Origin: Salegentibacter mishustinae
GTDB taxonomy: Bacteria; Bacteroidota; Bacteroidia; Flavobacteriales; Flavobacteriaceae
Direction of reading: 5' to 3'
DNA length: 64,000 bases
NCBI RefSeq assembly: GCF_002900095.1
Contig: NZ_LLKN01000001.1
Location: 575,441-639,440 of the forward strand
Shown: positions 55,354 to 64,000 of the stretch, in pieces
Position numbering within the stretch: the first letter of the stretch is position 1
Layout of the letters: each line of letters begins with the position of its first letter
Notes under the pieces: model-generated
Database searches by the model: none
Seen by the model: only the letters and a program-made list of their open reading frames with translations
What the model was told of the DNA's origin: nothing
Translations under genes and position numbers: made by a program

Positions 55354-56235
55354 TTATTCATTATATCCAAAACGCTTCAATTGGCGCTGGTCGCTTCTCC
55401 AGTTTTTATTCACTTTTACATAAAGTTCTAAATGAACCTGTTTTCCGAAGAATTTTTCAAGGTCTTTCCTGGCTTCTACCCCAACCCTTTTCAAAGCCGC
55501 ACCTTTATGTCCTATAATAATACCTTTTTGAGTCTCACGTTCTACCATGATCACGCTTCGCATTCTAATAATTTGCTCTTCTTCAAAAAATTCCTGGGTA
55601 TCAATTTCTACGGCGTAAGGAATTTCCTTTTTGTAATGCATTAAGATCTTTTCGCGAATAATCTCATTTACAAAGAAACGTTCAGGTTTATCGGTAAGCG
55701 TATCTTTTGGATAAAACGCGGGAGATTCTGGAAGTAGTTCTATAATTCGGTTAAAAACTTCGGCGACATTAAAACCTTCCAAAGCAGAAATCGGAAAAAT
55801 TTCAGCATTAGGCACTTTCTCAGTCCACATCTGCACCTGACTCTCCAATTCTTCCTGGTTAGATTTATCAATTTTATTCAGTAGTAAAATAACGGGGATG
55901 TCGGTTCCAATTATTTTGTTGAAAAAGGCTTCATCTTTAAGTTCCTTTTCACCAATTTCCACCATATATACCAACACATCGGCATCCTCAAAAGCAGATT
56001 TAACGAAACCCATCATAGATTCCTGCAACTCGTACGCCGGTTTTATAATTCCCGGGGTATCACTAAGAAGCATCTGGAAATCTTCACCATTTACAATTCC
56101 AAGAATACGGTGGCGGGTAGTTTGCGCTTTAGAGGTGATTATAGACAACTTTTCGCCTACAAAAGCATTCATTAAAGTAGATTTCCCAACATTAGGGTTT
56201 CCAATAATATTTACAAATCCTGCTTTATGTGCCAT
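55354..56235 (-). CDS. era: 16S rRNA-binding GTPase Era
   Basis: GTPase GNPNVGKST (12-20), DTPGI switch II and NKID, then a KH domain with MVERETQKGIIIGHKGAALKRVGVEARKDLEKFFG (about residues 228-263). 293 residues. Chaperones late 30S assembly by binding the 3' end of 16S rRNA. TACCTTTG at 56252-56259 on the minus strand could be its -7 promoter box. Confidence 0.97.
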   Translation of the reverse strand: MAHKAGFVNIIGNPNVGKSTLMNAFVGEKLSIITSKAQTTRHRILGIVNGEDFQMLLSDTPGIIKPAYELQESMMGFVKSAFEDADVLVYMVEIGEKELKDEAFFNKIIGTDIPVILLLNKIDKSNQEELESQVQMWTEKVPNAEIFPISALEGFNVAEVFNRIIELLPESPAFYPKDTLTDKPERFFVNEIIREKILMHYKKEIPYAVEIDTQEFFEEEQIIRMRSVIMVERETQKGIIIGHKGAALKRVGVEARKDLEKFFGKQVHLELYVKVNKNWRSDQRQLKRFGYNE

Positions 56236-56434
56236 GCTAATAAATTTTATGCAAAGGTAAGAGGATTAGCTAACAGTTATCTTCTTTTACTTTGAATTTA
56301 TTTCTGAAATTATATTTGTTGTAATTCTACTGCAAAATTAATTATTAATTTGATAATCAGGCACGTTCATATTGTCAAAGCATTAAAAATTACCACTTAA
56401 GTTACGCTAAACTTTTCTATTAAAAATAATTGGC

Positions 56435-56442
56435 TAATTTTG
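56435..56442 (+). promoter_or_regulatory. Candidate -7 box of the SulP transcript
   Basis: TAATTTTG fits TAnnTTTG; a partial -33 (CTTT) is 19 bases upstream. It would give a leader of about 140 nt including a short ORF and a hairpin. Confidence 0.4.
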
Positions 56443-56451
56443 CCGGCTCTT

Positions 56452-56499
56452 ATGAAGCAAAGAAGAAACATATATTGGTCTCCACTTACTCCGCCCTAG
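56452..56499 (+). other. 15-codon leader ORF upstream of SulP
   Basis: MKQRRNIYWSPLTPP then TAG, begun by an ATG a few bases after the candidate promoter. Ends in Pro-Pro, which can slow ribosomes. A GC hairpin (56544-56559) follows 45 bases later. Such a layout suggests translational attenuation of the transporter gene, but only sequence logic supports it. Confidence 0.35.
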
Positions 56500-56588
56500 G
56501 TAGTTAAGATTTCATCTCTATTATATTCCGAAATTTATTTTCTGCGGAAAAAATTCCGCGTTCCAATATCTATTAAAATTATATTCTG

Positions 56589-58127
56589 ATGCAAAAAATC
56601 TTCAACCTGTTTGATTTTTCACAAAAAGTTGATTATAAAAACGAAGTCCTTGCAGGACTTACCGTAGCGATGACAATGATTCCAGAATCATTATCTTTTG
56701 CTATTCTAGCAGGTTTTCCTCCTCTAGTAGGTTTGTATGCTGCCTTTATTATGGGGATTATTACCGCCGTACTTGGGGGACGTCCAGGCATGGTTTCTGG
56801 CGGTGCCGGTGCTACCGTAGTGGTTTTAATCGCTTTAATGAATTCTCATGGATTAGAATATGTTTTTGCGGCCGTGGCCATGGCTGGAATTATTCAAATT
56901 GCAGTTGGGGTCTTTAAACTGGGTAAATTTATACGGCTAGTACCGCAACCTGTAATGTTCGGATTTGTAAATGGTTTGGCAGTAATCATTTTCACTGCCC
57001 AATTAGAACAATTTAAAGAGATAATTAATGGCCAGGTACAATGGTTAAGCGGAGATGCCTTGTTAATCATGACGGTACTGGTAGCGTTAACTATTGGTAT
57101 TATTCTTATTCTTCCCAAAATAACCAAAACAGTACCACCATCTTTAGTAGCCATATTGGTTGTTTTCGCTATTGTTTATTTCTTCGGAATTGAAACCAGA
57201 CAGGTAAAAGATATTGCTTCCGTTAGTGGTAGCTTGCCGCCTTTCCATATTCCACAGGTACCCTTTACCTGGGAAATGCTACAGGTAATTTTTCCATATG
57301 GACTAATAATGGCTGCAGTAGGTTTAACTGAAGGTCTATTAACCTTAAATCTCGTTGATGAAATTACCGGGACACGTGGTCGCAGTAATAAAGAGTGTGT
57401 AGCCCAAGGAACCGCAAACATTGCCAACGGCTTCTTTTACGGAATGGGTGGCTGCCCAATGTTAGCACAAACACTGGTAAATTTATCTTCTGGATCTCGC
57501 GCACGGCTTTCTGGGATTATAGCCGCGTTTACCATTTTAGCAATAATTCTCGTTGGAGCACCGGTAATCGAATTATTACCAATGGCTGCATTAACCGGTG
57601 TTATGATCATGGTAGCGGTTGGTACTTTCGAGTGGACTAGTTTCAGAACCTTTCGCAGGATGCCAAAATCCGATGTTTTGGTTATGGTTCTTGTTACGCT
57701 GGTAACTATTCTACTACATAACCTTGCATTGGCTGTACTTATAGGGGTAATCATTTCAGCATTAGTATTTGCCTGGGACAATGCTAAACGTATTCGTGCC
57801 AGAAAACGCATAGATGAAGAAGGTATAAAGCATTACGAGATTTATGGGCCACTTTTCTTCGGATCTGTACAGGCTTTTAATGATAAATTCGATGTTTTAA
57901 ACGATCCTGAAGAAGTAATCATAGATTTCTCTGAAAGTCGCGTGGTAGATATGTCTGGAATTGAAGCCTTAAATAAGCTTACCGAAAGGTATCACAAAGA
58001 AGGTAAAAAACTTCATTTAAGATATTTAAGTGAAGATTGCAGAAGATTATTGAGTAATGCTGATGCAATTATTGAAGTAAATATTCTTGAAGATCCAACC
58101 TACAAACTTGCTGTAGATAAAACTTAA
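56589..58127 (+). CDS. SulP family inorganic anion transporter with STAS domain
   Basis: SLC26/SulP protein in the inner membrane: about 11-13 hydrophobic segments (first half MTMIPESLSFAILAGFPPLVGLYAAF, listed as about 29-54) and a C-terminal STAS domain from about residue 410 (VIIDFSESRVVDMSGIEAL). Members carry sulfate, bicarbonate or other anions; substrate not decidable. 512 residues. The gene has a leader with a short ORF and hairpin. Followed by an unknown conserved protein 37 bp downstream. Confidence 0.92.
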   Translation: MQKIFNLFDFSQKVDYKNEVLAGLTVAMTMIPESLSFAILAGFPPLVGLYAAFIMGIITAVLGGRPGMVSGGAGATVVVLIALMNSHGLEYVFAAVAMAGIIQIAVGVFKLGKFIRLVPQPVMFGFVNGLAVIIFTAQLEQFKEIINGQVQWLSGDALLIMTVLVALTIGIILILPKITKTVPPSLVAILVVFAIVYFFGIETRQVKDIASVSGSLPPFHIPQVPFTWEMLQVIFPYGLIMAAVGLTEGLLTLNLVDEITGTRGRSNKECVAQGTANIANGFFYGMGGCPMLAQTLVNLSSGSRARLSGIIAAFTILAIILVGAPVIELLPMAALTGVMIMVAVGTFEWTSFRTFRRMPKSDVLVMVLVTLVTILLHNLALAVLIGVIISALVFAWDNAKRIRARKRIDEEGIKHYEIYGPLFFGSVQAFNDKFDVLNDPEEVIIDFSESRVVDMSGIEALNKLTERYHKEGKKLHLRYLSEDCRRLLSNADAIIEVNILEDPTYKLAVDKT

Positions 58128-58164
58128 GTTTCTTAACTTTATACTTCAACCAAAAATTCACACG

Positions 58165-59598
58165 ATGTCTATAATTGCTGAAGGAGAAAAGGAGTTTGAA
58201 GAAATAACTTCCGTACAAAATAAGGCCATGCGCCTTAACCTTAACGAGAATATTTACGGAACCTTTGCTGAAATTGGCGCCGGGCAGGAAACCGTGCGTC
58301 ATTTTTTTAGAGCTGGGAATGCTTCGGGAACGGTTGCTAAAACTTTAAGCGCTTACGATAAGGATTTTAGCGACGCTATTTATGGCATTGAAGACGATGG
58401 GCGCTATGTTACCGAGCAGCGCTTAACCAGTATGATGCGTTACGAAACGGGACTTATAGAAGAGCGAATTTCCCGACTAAAACATCCAAATAAACTATTT
58501 TTTAGTTACGCGAATACCGTGGCAACTATAGACTGGGCAAAAAAATACAAAGGTCACGGCTGGTTGGGAATTAGATTTCAAAATGAGCCGGGAGCAGACT
58601 ATAACGAAATTGTTTTACACGTTCAATTTCACGAGAATAATGCGGCACACCAGCAAATTAGTTTAGGAACTATGGGTGTTAACCTTATTTATGGCGCATT
58701 TTATTACCACGATAATCCTAAAAACTTACTTAAACATTTATTTGATCATCTTACTACCGATAAGATTGAAATTGATGCTATAAATTTCACAGGACCTGCC
58801 TTTAAAAATGTAGATAATCGTGTAATGAGTTTAGAATTGGTGAAAAACGGAATTACCGAAGCCATTATGTTTTCGCCAGATGGCAATAATGTATTGCCTG
58901 CCAGCATTCTTTATAAAAGAAACATCTTAACGCTTCGCGGAAGTTTTAGACCTGTTACCAAAGTAAATATGGCGATGTACGAAAAGTCGCTAAAGCTTTT
59001 TCTAAATGAAAAAAAGGTAGATAAAGATAAAACGGTAGTTATTTTTGAAATCACTCTGTCTAACCTTAAAGGCGAAGGAGAAATAGATGAACGGGACTTT
59101 CTAGATAGAGCAGATTTGCTAGGCTCTCTTGGACAAACGGTAATGATCTCTAACTTTCAGGAATATTATAAGGTTGTAGAATATTTTGGACAGCACACTA
59201 ATGAAAGAATGGGTCTTACTATGGGTGTAAGCACTCTAAAGGATATTTTTGATGAAAGATATTATCGCCATCTAAGTGGTGGAATTTTAGAAGCTTTTGG
59301 GAAATTGTTCTTTAAAAGCCTGAAGATCTATTTATATCCTTTAAAAGATGAAGAAACTGGCGAAATTATTACCAGCGAGAATTTAAAAGTACATCCTCGC
59401 ATGCAGGAGCTTTACCAGTATTTTAAAGATAATGGCCGGGTAGTAGACATTAAAGATTATGATCCAGAAACTTTGGAAATTCATTCCAGGCAGGTTCATG
59501 AATTGATTAAAGAGGGAAAAAGTGGCTGGGAATCTATGCTTCCTGAAAGCACCACGAAAATGATTAAAGAAAAATCACTTTTTAAAGGAAAAGAATAA
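58165..59598 (+). CDS. Conserved cytosolic protein of unknown function
   Basis: 477 residues, no signal peptide or membrane helix. I do not recognise a domain. Recurring features: MRLNLNENIYGTFAEIGAGQETVRHFFRAG near the start (about 22-51), DWAKKYKGHGWLGIRFQNEPGADYNEIVLHV, HQQISLGTMGVNLIYGAFYYH and a C-terminal YQYFKDNGRVVDIKDYDPETLEIHS. It looks like an intact housekeeping-type gene from codon use and length. Cotranscription with SulP is possible (37 bp gap). A terminator follows. Confidence 0.7.
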   Translation: MSIIAEGEKEFEEITSVQNKAMRLNLNENIYGTFAEIGAGQETVRHFFRAGNASGTVAKTLSAYDKDFSDAIYGIEDDGRYVTEQRLTSMMRYETGLIEERISRLKHPNKLFFSYANTVATIDWAKKYKGHGWLGIRFQNEPGADYNEIVLHVQFHENNAAHQQISLGTMGVNLIYGAFYYHDNPKNLLKHLFDHLTTDKIEIDAINFTGPAFKNVDNRVMSLELVKNGITEAIMFSPDGNNVLPASILYKRNILTLRGSFRPVTKVNMAMYEKSLKLFLNEKKVDKDKTVVIFEITLSNLKGEGEIDERDFLDRADLLGSLGQTVMISNFQEYYKVVEYFGQHTNERMGLTMGVSTLKDIFDERYYRHLSGGILEAFGKLFFKSLKIYLYPLKDEETGEIITSENLKVHPRMQELYQYFKDNGRVVDIKDYDPETLEIHSRQVHELIKEGKSGWESMLPESTTKMIKEKSLFKGKE

Positions 59599-59603
59599 GA
59601 ATA

Positions 59604-59641
59604 AAAAAAGCCGTTTGAGATCAAATTCAAACGGCTTTTTC
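59604..59641. terminator. Bidirectional terminator
   Basis: AAAAAGCCGTTTGA (59605-59618) and TCAAACGGCTTTTT (59627-59640) form a 14-bp stem between convergent genes (conserved protein and M1 peptidase). Confidence 0.93.
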
Positions 59642-59659
59642 AATTTTAGCATTATTTAT

Positions 59660-61606
59660 TTAATCTTCGTAGAAAGAGTTAGGCCAGGCATCGTTACCTG
59701 AATTCACATCTGGTAAGATCTTATTAGGATCTAATTCTACGCTTTCAATAGATTTATCTGTTCGATGCTGGTAATTCCAGGAATCACCACGCTGCCAAAT
59801 CTCTACCGGAAGTGTAACTTCTTCAGAAGAACCATCTTCGTAAGTAATTTCCATTTTAACCGGCATAGGAATATCTCCGGCATTGGAAACTGAAATTATA
59901 TAATTCCCTTCATATTGTCTTACGCCATCTATACCTAAGTCAATATTACTGGTACCATAGAACCATTTGCTAAAAAACCAGGATAGATTTTCTCCAGAAA
60001 CATTTTCCATATGGTTAAAGAAATCTGCAGGTTGCGGGTGCTTGTAAGCCCAGGTTTCAATATAAGATTTAAAAGCATTATCAAAACGTTCTTCTCCTAA
60101 GATATACTCTCTAAGCAATAATAAGCCAATAGCAGGCTTGTAGTAAGCGATCATTCCAAGGTTTCTTAGGTTAGAAACATCTGGATAAGTATCAATTCCC
60201 TCGCGCTGCTCACTGGTGAACCAACCCGTCATATTCCTTGTTTTATTTAACCTCGCAGGATATTCACCGTCATTAAAATCTAAAGTACTGTAATAGTTGA
60301 TAAAAGTATTGAAACCTTCATCCATCCAGGCATATCTTCTTTCGTTAGTTCCAACAATCATTGGGAACCAGTTGTGGCCAAATTCGTGATCTGTAACGCC
60401 CCAAAGTGAAGCTCCTTCGCTTTTCCAACTACAAAAATTTAAACCTGGATATTCCATTCCGCCTATATCTGCAGCCACATTTACGGCAACCGGGTAAGGA
60501 TAAGCAAACCATTTTTCGGAATAATGTTCTACAGAAGCTTTGGAATATTCAGTAGAACGGCTCCAGGCGCCCTGGCCATCACTTTCTTTAGGATAAGCAG
60601 ATTGTGCCATAGCTTTCTTTCCGCCAGGTAAATCTATTTTTGCGGCATCCCATATAAATGCTTTTGAAGAACCAAAAGCTACATCACGAGTGTTCTCCAT
60701 CTTAAAATGCCAGGTAAGGGTTCCTTCCTGTTTTGCACGCAAAGACATATCGTTTACTTCTTCAGGCTTGATTAGATAAACGGTAGAGTCACTTTTAGAA
60801 GCTCTATCCATTCTTTCTCTCACCGTAGAAGATAACACCTGTCTTGGGTTCTGCAATTCTCCTGAGGATACGACAATATGGCTAGCGGGAGCCGTAATTT
60901 TAAAATCGTAGTCGCCATAATCTAAATAGAATTCACCCGCACCAAGGTAGGGCTCAATATTCCAGCCTTCTACATCATCAAAAACCGCTGCTCTTGGAAA
61001 CCATTGCGCTAAAGCATAAATAGTCCCGTCCTCTACATCAAGCCTTCCCATACGGTCCATCCCATCTACAGGAATTTTATACTCAAAATTCATAGAAACA
61101 GTTGCTTCTCCCCCATTAGCAGGTATTGGGTCTTCGAAGAAAACCTGCATTCTTGTATCTGTTATTAGATAATCTGAAGAAGAACTTCTTTTTACTTTTG
61201 CTTCCAGGTTAGAAATAGTATACCCGCCATCTATATCACCGTTATAACGATTTCCCTGAATTGGAGTGGTTAAAGTTCCACGGGAATCTTCGGTAAAACG
61301 ATTTTGTTCCAAATGCATCCAGATGAATTCTAATTCCTGGGGACTATTATTGGTATAAGTTAGTTCTATTTGACCTTTTATGGTGTGATCTTCATCATTC
61401 AAGGTTGCTTCAATCTTGTAATCGGTTTCATTTTGCCAGTATTCCGGGCCCGGTTTTCCTGAAGCTGCACGGTACATATTACCACTGCGATTCATAAATT
61501 CATTAAAATCTTTTTGGTTGTTTTCCACAACCTCCTGTGCTTTAACGCCGGTAGAAAATAAACCAGCAACGGCCAGGCCAAGCATAGCTCTGGATAAGTA
61601 TCTCAT
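59660..61606 (-). CDS. M1 family zinc aminopeptidase, secreted
   Basis: Periplasmic or surface peptidase, signal peptide MRYLSRAMLGLAVAGLFSTG. Zinc site H407-E408-x2-H411, 18 residues, E430 (HEFGH...WMDEGF), exactly the HExxH-x18-E pattern of gluzincins. The usual GAMEN exopeptidase motif is replaced by GGMEYPGL. 648 residues with an N-terminal beta saddle, catalytic core and beta C-terminal part. Likely releases amino acids from peptides. Confidence 0.93.
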   Translation of the reverse strand: MRYLSRAMLGLAVAGLFSTGVKAQEVVENNQKDFNEFMNRSGNMYRAASGKPGPEYWQNETDYKIEATLNDEDHTIKGQIELTYTNNSPQELEFIWMHLEQNRFTEDSRGTLTTPIQGNRYNGDIDGGYTISNLEAKVKRSSSSDYLITDTRMQVFFEDPIPANGGEATVSMNFEYKIPVDGMDRMGRLDVEDGTIYALAQWFPRAAVFDDVEGWNIEPYLGAGEFYLDYGDYDFKITAPASHIVVSSGELQNPRQVLSSTVRERMDRASKSDSTVYLIKPEEVNDMSLRAKQEGTLTWHFKMENTRDVAFGSSKAFIWDAAKIDLPGGKKAMAQSAYPKESDGQGAWSRSTEYSKASVEHYSEKWFAYPYPVAVNVAADIGGMEYPGLNFCSWKSEGASLWGVTDHEFGHNWFPMIVGTNERRYAWMDEGFNTFINYYSTLDFNDGEYPARLNKTRNMTGWFTSEQREGIDTYPDVSNLRNLGMIAYYKPAIGLLLLREYILGEERFDNAFKSYIETWAYKHPQPADFFNHMENVSGENLSWFFSKWFYGTSNIDLGIDGVRQYEGNYIISVSNAGDIPMPVKMEITYEDGSSEEVTLPVEIWQRGDSWNYQHRTDKSIESVELDPNKILPDVNSGNDAWPNSFYED

Positions 61607-61699
61607 TCTTTTAAGTTTTTATTGTAATTGGCGCTAATTTAACCAAACTGATTAAAAATTCCTGATAAAACGGAGCTTATAAATCCATAGAAATGGGAA

Positions 61700-62164
61700 T
61701 CAGGTAGAAAATTTTGATTTACTGCTGCGATCATACATAATAATACTTCCGGCAACAGAAACGTTTAAGCTTAAAGTTGATTGAAATTTAACCAGAAAAT
61801 GAGATTTTTCAATCGCCTCTTTTGAAAGTCCGTGATCTTCTGCTCCCAGTAAATAAACACAACGTCTTGGATGGGTAAAGGTTTCTAAAGCCTCAGCATT
61901 TTCAGTAAGCTCAACACCTACAAGCATGGCACCTTTTGGTAAATGCTCATAAAAATCTTCAAAAGTTTCGTAATGAAAATAAGGCATTGCTCCTACAGCT
62001 TTATGAGTATCACAAGCCTGTTTAGCATAGCGATTTCCAATAGTATAAATAAAACTTGCGCTCATATTTTGCGCTGAACGCCAAAGCACGCCTAAATTTT
62101 CCGGAGTTTTCCCGTTTTGTATTCCAATTCCAAAAAAACCCTGTTCTAAATTATCTAATTTCAT
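61700..62164 (-). CDS. SpoU/TrmH family RNA methyltransferase, short form
   Basis: 154 residues: GIGIQNGKTPENLGVLWRSAQ (motif 1, about 11-31), VYLLGAEDHGLSKEAIEKS (motif 2) and FQSTLSLNVSVAGSIIMYDR (motif 3). The SPOUT fold makes 2'-O-methylated RNA. Target unknown; divergent from the UspA gene by 115 bp. In motif 2 the common GxE is GAED. Confidence 0.85.
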   Translation of the reverse strand: MKLDNLEQGFFGIGIQNGKTPENLGVLWRSAQNMSASFIYTIGNRYAKQACDTHKAVGAMPYFHYETFEDFYEHLPKGAMLVGVELTENAEALETFTHPRRCVYLLGAEDHGLSKEAIEKSHFLVKFQSTLSLNVSVAGSIIMYDRSSKSKFST

Positions 62165-62279
62165 AAGTGGTTCAAAAATAATAGAATTAATCTTTCTGCG
62201 GAATTCCTCCGGGATTAAACCTGATATTTATCATTTTAAAATATATGAATGGAGTTTAACTTTATAGAAAATAAGCGTC

Positions 62280-63110
62280 ATGAAATATATACTCGTACCA
62301 ACCGATTTCTCTGAATCTGCCAATAATGCTTCGGAATTTGCGATTCAAATGGCTAAATCGCTACAATTTCCCATACGTTTTTTACATAGTGTACAAACAC
62401 CGGTAGAATGGTCTAAATTAAATATTCAGGACGAAAAGAAATACCCTGAAACTAAAGAACGAATAAACTCTGCAAAAGATCAATTAAAAATATGGGAGCA
62501 AAAAGCGACTGAAAAAGGAGTTGATGCAGAGCATAGCATAATTTACAACACAGGAATGGATGAACTTGTAAATTATGTTAAGCCCGAAAATTATGAATTA
62601 GTTATTATGGGAACTCACGGCGCAAAGGGATTTGAAAAAATAATGGGTTCAAATACGCAAAAACTTATTCGTCACTCAAAGGTGCCGGTAGTAGCGATAA
62701 AACATAAATTCGATTTCAATCAATTAAAGAGCATCCTAATTGCAACCGATCTAAAAGAAGAATCTCAAAAAGCGTTTAAAAAAGTCTACGGAATTTTAGA
62801 AAAGTTAAGGACTAAAGTTGAACTGGTTTATATAAATACACCATATAATTTTAGAGAGACTGACCAAATAGATGATATGGCAGCTGAATTCCTAGCCAAA
62901 ACTGAAATTAAAGAATTAAAACTGCGATGTTTAAATGCCAATAATGAAGCCAGGGGAATAGGAATGGCCCTAAATAAATTATACCCAGATCTATTTACAA
63001 GCATCACTCACCAGCGTACTGGGTTTGACACCATTTTTAGCCCCAGTATTACTGAAGAAATTATTAATAATTACGAGTTGCCGGTTGTAAGTATAAACCG
63101 TGAGATTTAA
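62280..63110 (+). CDS. Tandem universal stress protein (UspA)
   Basis: Two Usp domains in 276 residues (1 to about 145 and 146-276). The first has ATP-type loop VIMGTHGAKGFEKIMGSNT (about 115-133); the second starts LKSILIATDLKEE and lacks that loop. Cytosolic. Probably a stress-response protein; specific role unknown. Stands alone with a cytochrome gene downstream. Confidence 0.9.
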   Translation: MKYILVPTDFSESANNASEFAIQMAKSLQFPIRFLHSVQTPVEWSKLNIQDEKKYPETKERINSAKDQLKIWEQKATEKGVDAEHSIIYNTGMDELVNYVKPENYELVIMGTHGAKGFEKIMGSNTQKLIRHSKVPVVAIKHKFDFNQLKSILIATDLKEESQKAFKKVYGILEKLRTKVELVYINTPYNFRETDQIDDMAAEFLAKTEIKELKLRCLNANNEARGIGMALNKLYPDLFTSITHQRTGFDTIFSPSITEEIINNYELPVVSINREI

Positions 63111-63186
63111 ACTTATAAAGCAAGGTTTTCCCTATATCATACATCTTACTGATTTTATAATTTAGATAGTTATAAATATCAGCATC

Positions 63187-63813
63187 ATGAAATCATTAAA
63201 TTCACAGGTCTTACCTGTTCGTCTCACTAGCTTGATTATCCTTTTAATAATTTTCCTTACCTCGTGTAAAAAGAAGGATGAAGATAATATAGAGAAAGAA
63301 GTTATTTCAGATACAAAGAAAGAATCGAAATTAAGTAAAAAGGAATATGAAGATCGTGGCAAGTACCTGGTAGAAATTATTGGGTGCCACGATTGCCATT
63401 CTCCCAAAAAAATGGGTGAACAAGGTCCAGAATTAATATCTGAATTGGCTTTCTCAGGTTACCAGTCTAACAAAAGTTTACCGGAGCTGAATAAAGAAAC
63501 ACTTAAAAACGGCTGGATTTTAATGAATCCAGATTTAACAGCCTTTATAGGTCCTTGGGGAGTTTCCTATTCATCGAATCTCACACCTCACGAGACAGGA
63601 CTAGGCTCCTGGAATTTTAAACAATTTAAAAGAGCCATGGTAGAAGGAAAATACAAAGGACAGGCAGATGGCCGTTCTTTATTACCACCTATGCCATGGC
63701 AAAATTTTAAAAATATAGAGGAAGAAGACTTAAGAGCTATGTATATGTATCTTAAAAGTCTTGAACCAGTAGATAATGTAGTCCCTTCAGCCAAACCTTT
63801 AGCTAAATTATAA
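63187..63813 (+). CDS. c-type cytochrome lipoprotein
   Basis: Lipoprotein (lipobox LTSC, C27) with one haem site C67-x-x-C70-H71 (CHDCH). An axial methionine is likely in LLPPMPWQNF near residue 180. 208 residues; resembles diheme-type periplasmic cytochromes but only one CxxCH is present. Likely an electron carrier or a peripheral subunit of a respiratory or oxidase complex; partner unknown. Convergent with the rRNA operon. Confidence 0.88.
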   Translation: MKSLNSQVLPVRLTSLIILLIIFLTSCKKKDEDNIEKEVISDTKKESKLSKKEYEDRGKYLVEIIGCHDCHSPKKMGEQGPELISELAFSGYQSNKSLPELNKETLKNGWILMNPDLTAFIGPWGVSYSSNLTPHETGLGSWNFKQFKRAMVEGKYKGQADGRSLLPPMPWQNFKNIEEEDLRAMYMYLKSLEPVDNVVPSAKPLAKL

Positions 63814-63840
63814 TTAACTTAGATTTATTTTTCGGGCATA

Positions 63841-63877
63841 AAAAAACCCTTCACCAAATGAATGATGAAGGGTTTAA
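63841..63877 (-). terminator. rRNA operon terminator
   Basis: AAACCCTTCA (63844-63853) and TGAAGGGTTT (63866-63875) form a 10-bp stem; on the minus strand it runs into a T tract (63838-63846). Immediately downstream of 5S rRNA. Confidence 0.9.
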
Positions 63878-63880
63878 AAG

Positions 63881-63988
<108 letters not shown>

Positions 63989-64000
63989 AGTCTTTGAGTT

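Larger units (their letters stand above)
56236..56588. other. Divergent intergenic region between era and the SulP gene
   Basis: No full gene. Contains a 17-bp AT palindrome (56335-56351), TATATTTG at 56311-56318, TAATTTTG at 56435-56442 (candidate SulP -7 box), a 15-residue ORF (56452-56499) and a GCGGAA-AAAA-TTCCGC hairpin (56544-56559) 29 bases before the SulP ATG. Confidence 0.6.

Noticed and set aside
61820..61833. Partial match of spacer 23 to a chromosomal gene (self-targeting)
   Set aside because: Only 14 bases (TTTTGAAAGTCCGT) are shared with the RNA methyltransferase gene; far too short for a protospacer.

Overview
The window looks like a low-GC chromosome segment from a marine-type member of the Flavobacteriaceae (Bacteroidetes). 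The grounds are: A-rich start regions without clear Shine-Dalgarno sequences, promoter-like TTTG / TAnnTTTG pairs, and family-typical genes (BfmA/BtgA mobilization protein, GSCFA protein, DUF4230, DUF4136, a folK-deoxynucleoside kinase fusion, GH3-like protein, an OMP_b-brl_3-type barrel). The genus is not resolved from sequence alone.

Region 1, bases 1 to about 15,850, is accessory. It opens with an eroded mobilization module: a BfmA/BtgA protein with inverted repeats that could be a relic oriT, but no relaxase. A complete hipBA toxin-antitoxin pair follows. Next comes a type I-B CRISPR-Cas operon in the order cas8b, stand-alone small subunit (cas11-like), cas7, cas5, cas3, cas6, cas1, cas2, cas4, with overlapping or closely spaced genes. 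A leader of about 190 bp leads into an array of 44 repeats of 37 bp with 43 spacers (11730-14912). The last three repeats are degenerate, so the new-spacer end is next to cas4. A divergent HTH regulator with a 28-bp near-perfect palindrome at its start closes the block.

Region 2, 15,820-26,050, starts at a tRNA-Gly/tRNA-Leu pair with its own promoter and terminator. Core genes on the minus strand follow: mutS, a small membrane protein, an ABC exporter, an amidohydrolase lipoprotein and a tricorn-like S41 protease.

Region 3, 26,180-44,740, is a mosaic of housekeeping and metabolic genes on both strands: two-domain folK-dNK, queuosine-precursor transporter, AsmA-like protein, DUF2797, GH3, hemL, glucosaminidase-LysM lipoprotein, PLP desulfhydrase/deaminase, NlpE-like lipoprotein, urocanate hydratase, aromatic amino acid hydroxylase and GSCFA.

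Region 4, 44,880-64,000, holds alaS, an M23/MerR/LemA/TPM/TPM operon, an outer-membrane barrel, the GTPases der and era, a SulP transporter with a leader, M1 peptidase, an RNA methyltransferase, UspA, a c-type cytochrome lipoprotein, and the 5S rRNA end of an rRNA operon entering from the right on the minus strand.

The points most worth checking are the separately encoded small subunit of the I-B Cascade and a 27-codon ORF just upstream of cas8b that may be a relic. Also notable are a 57-codon ORF crossing the CRISPR leader into the first repeat, the palindromic operator downstream of the array, and two families of REP-like intergenic elements, one of which sits in the loop of a transcription terminator.
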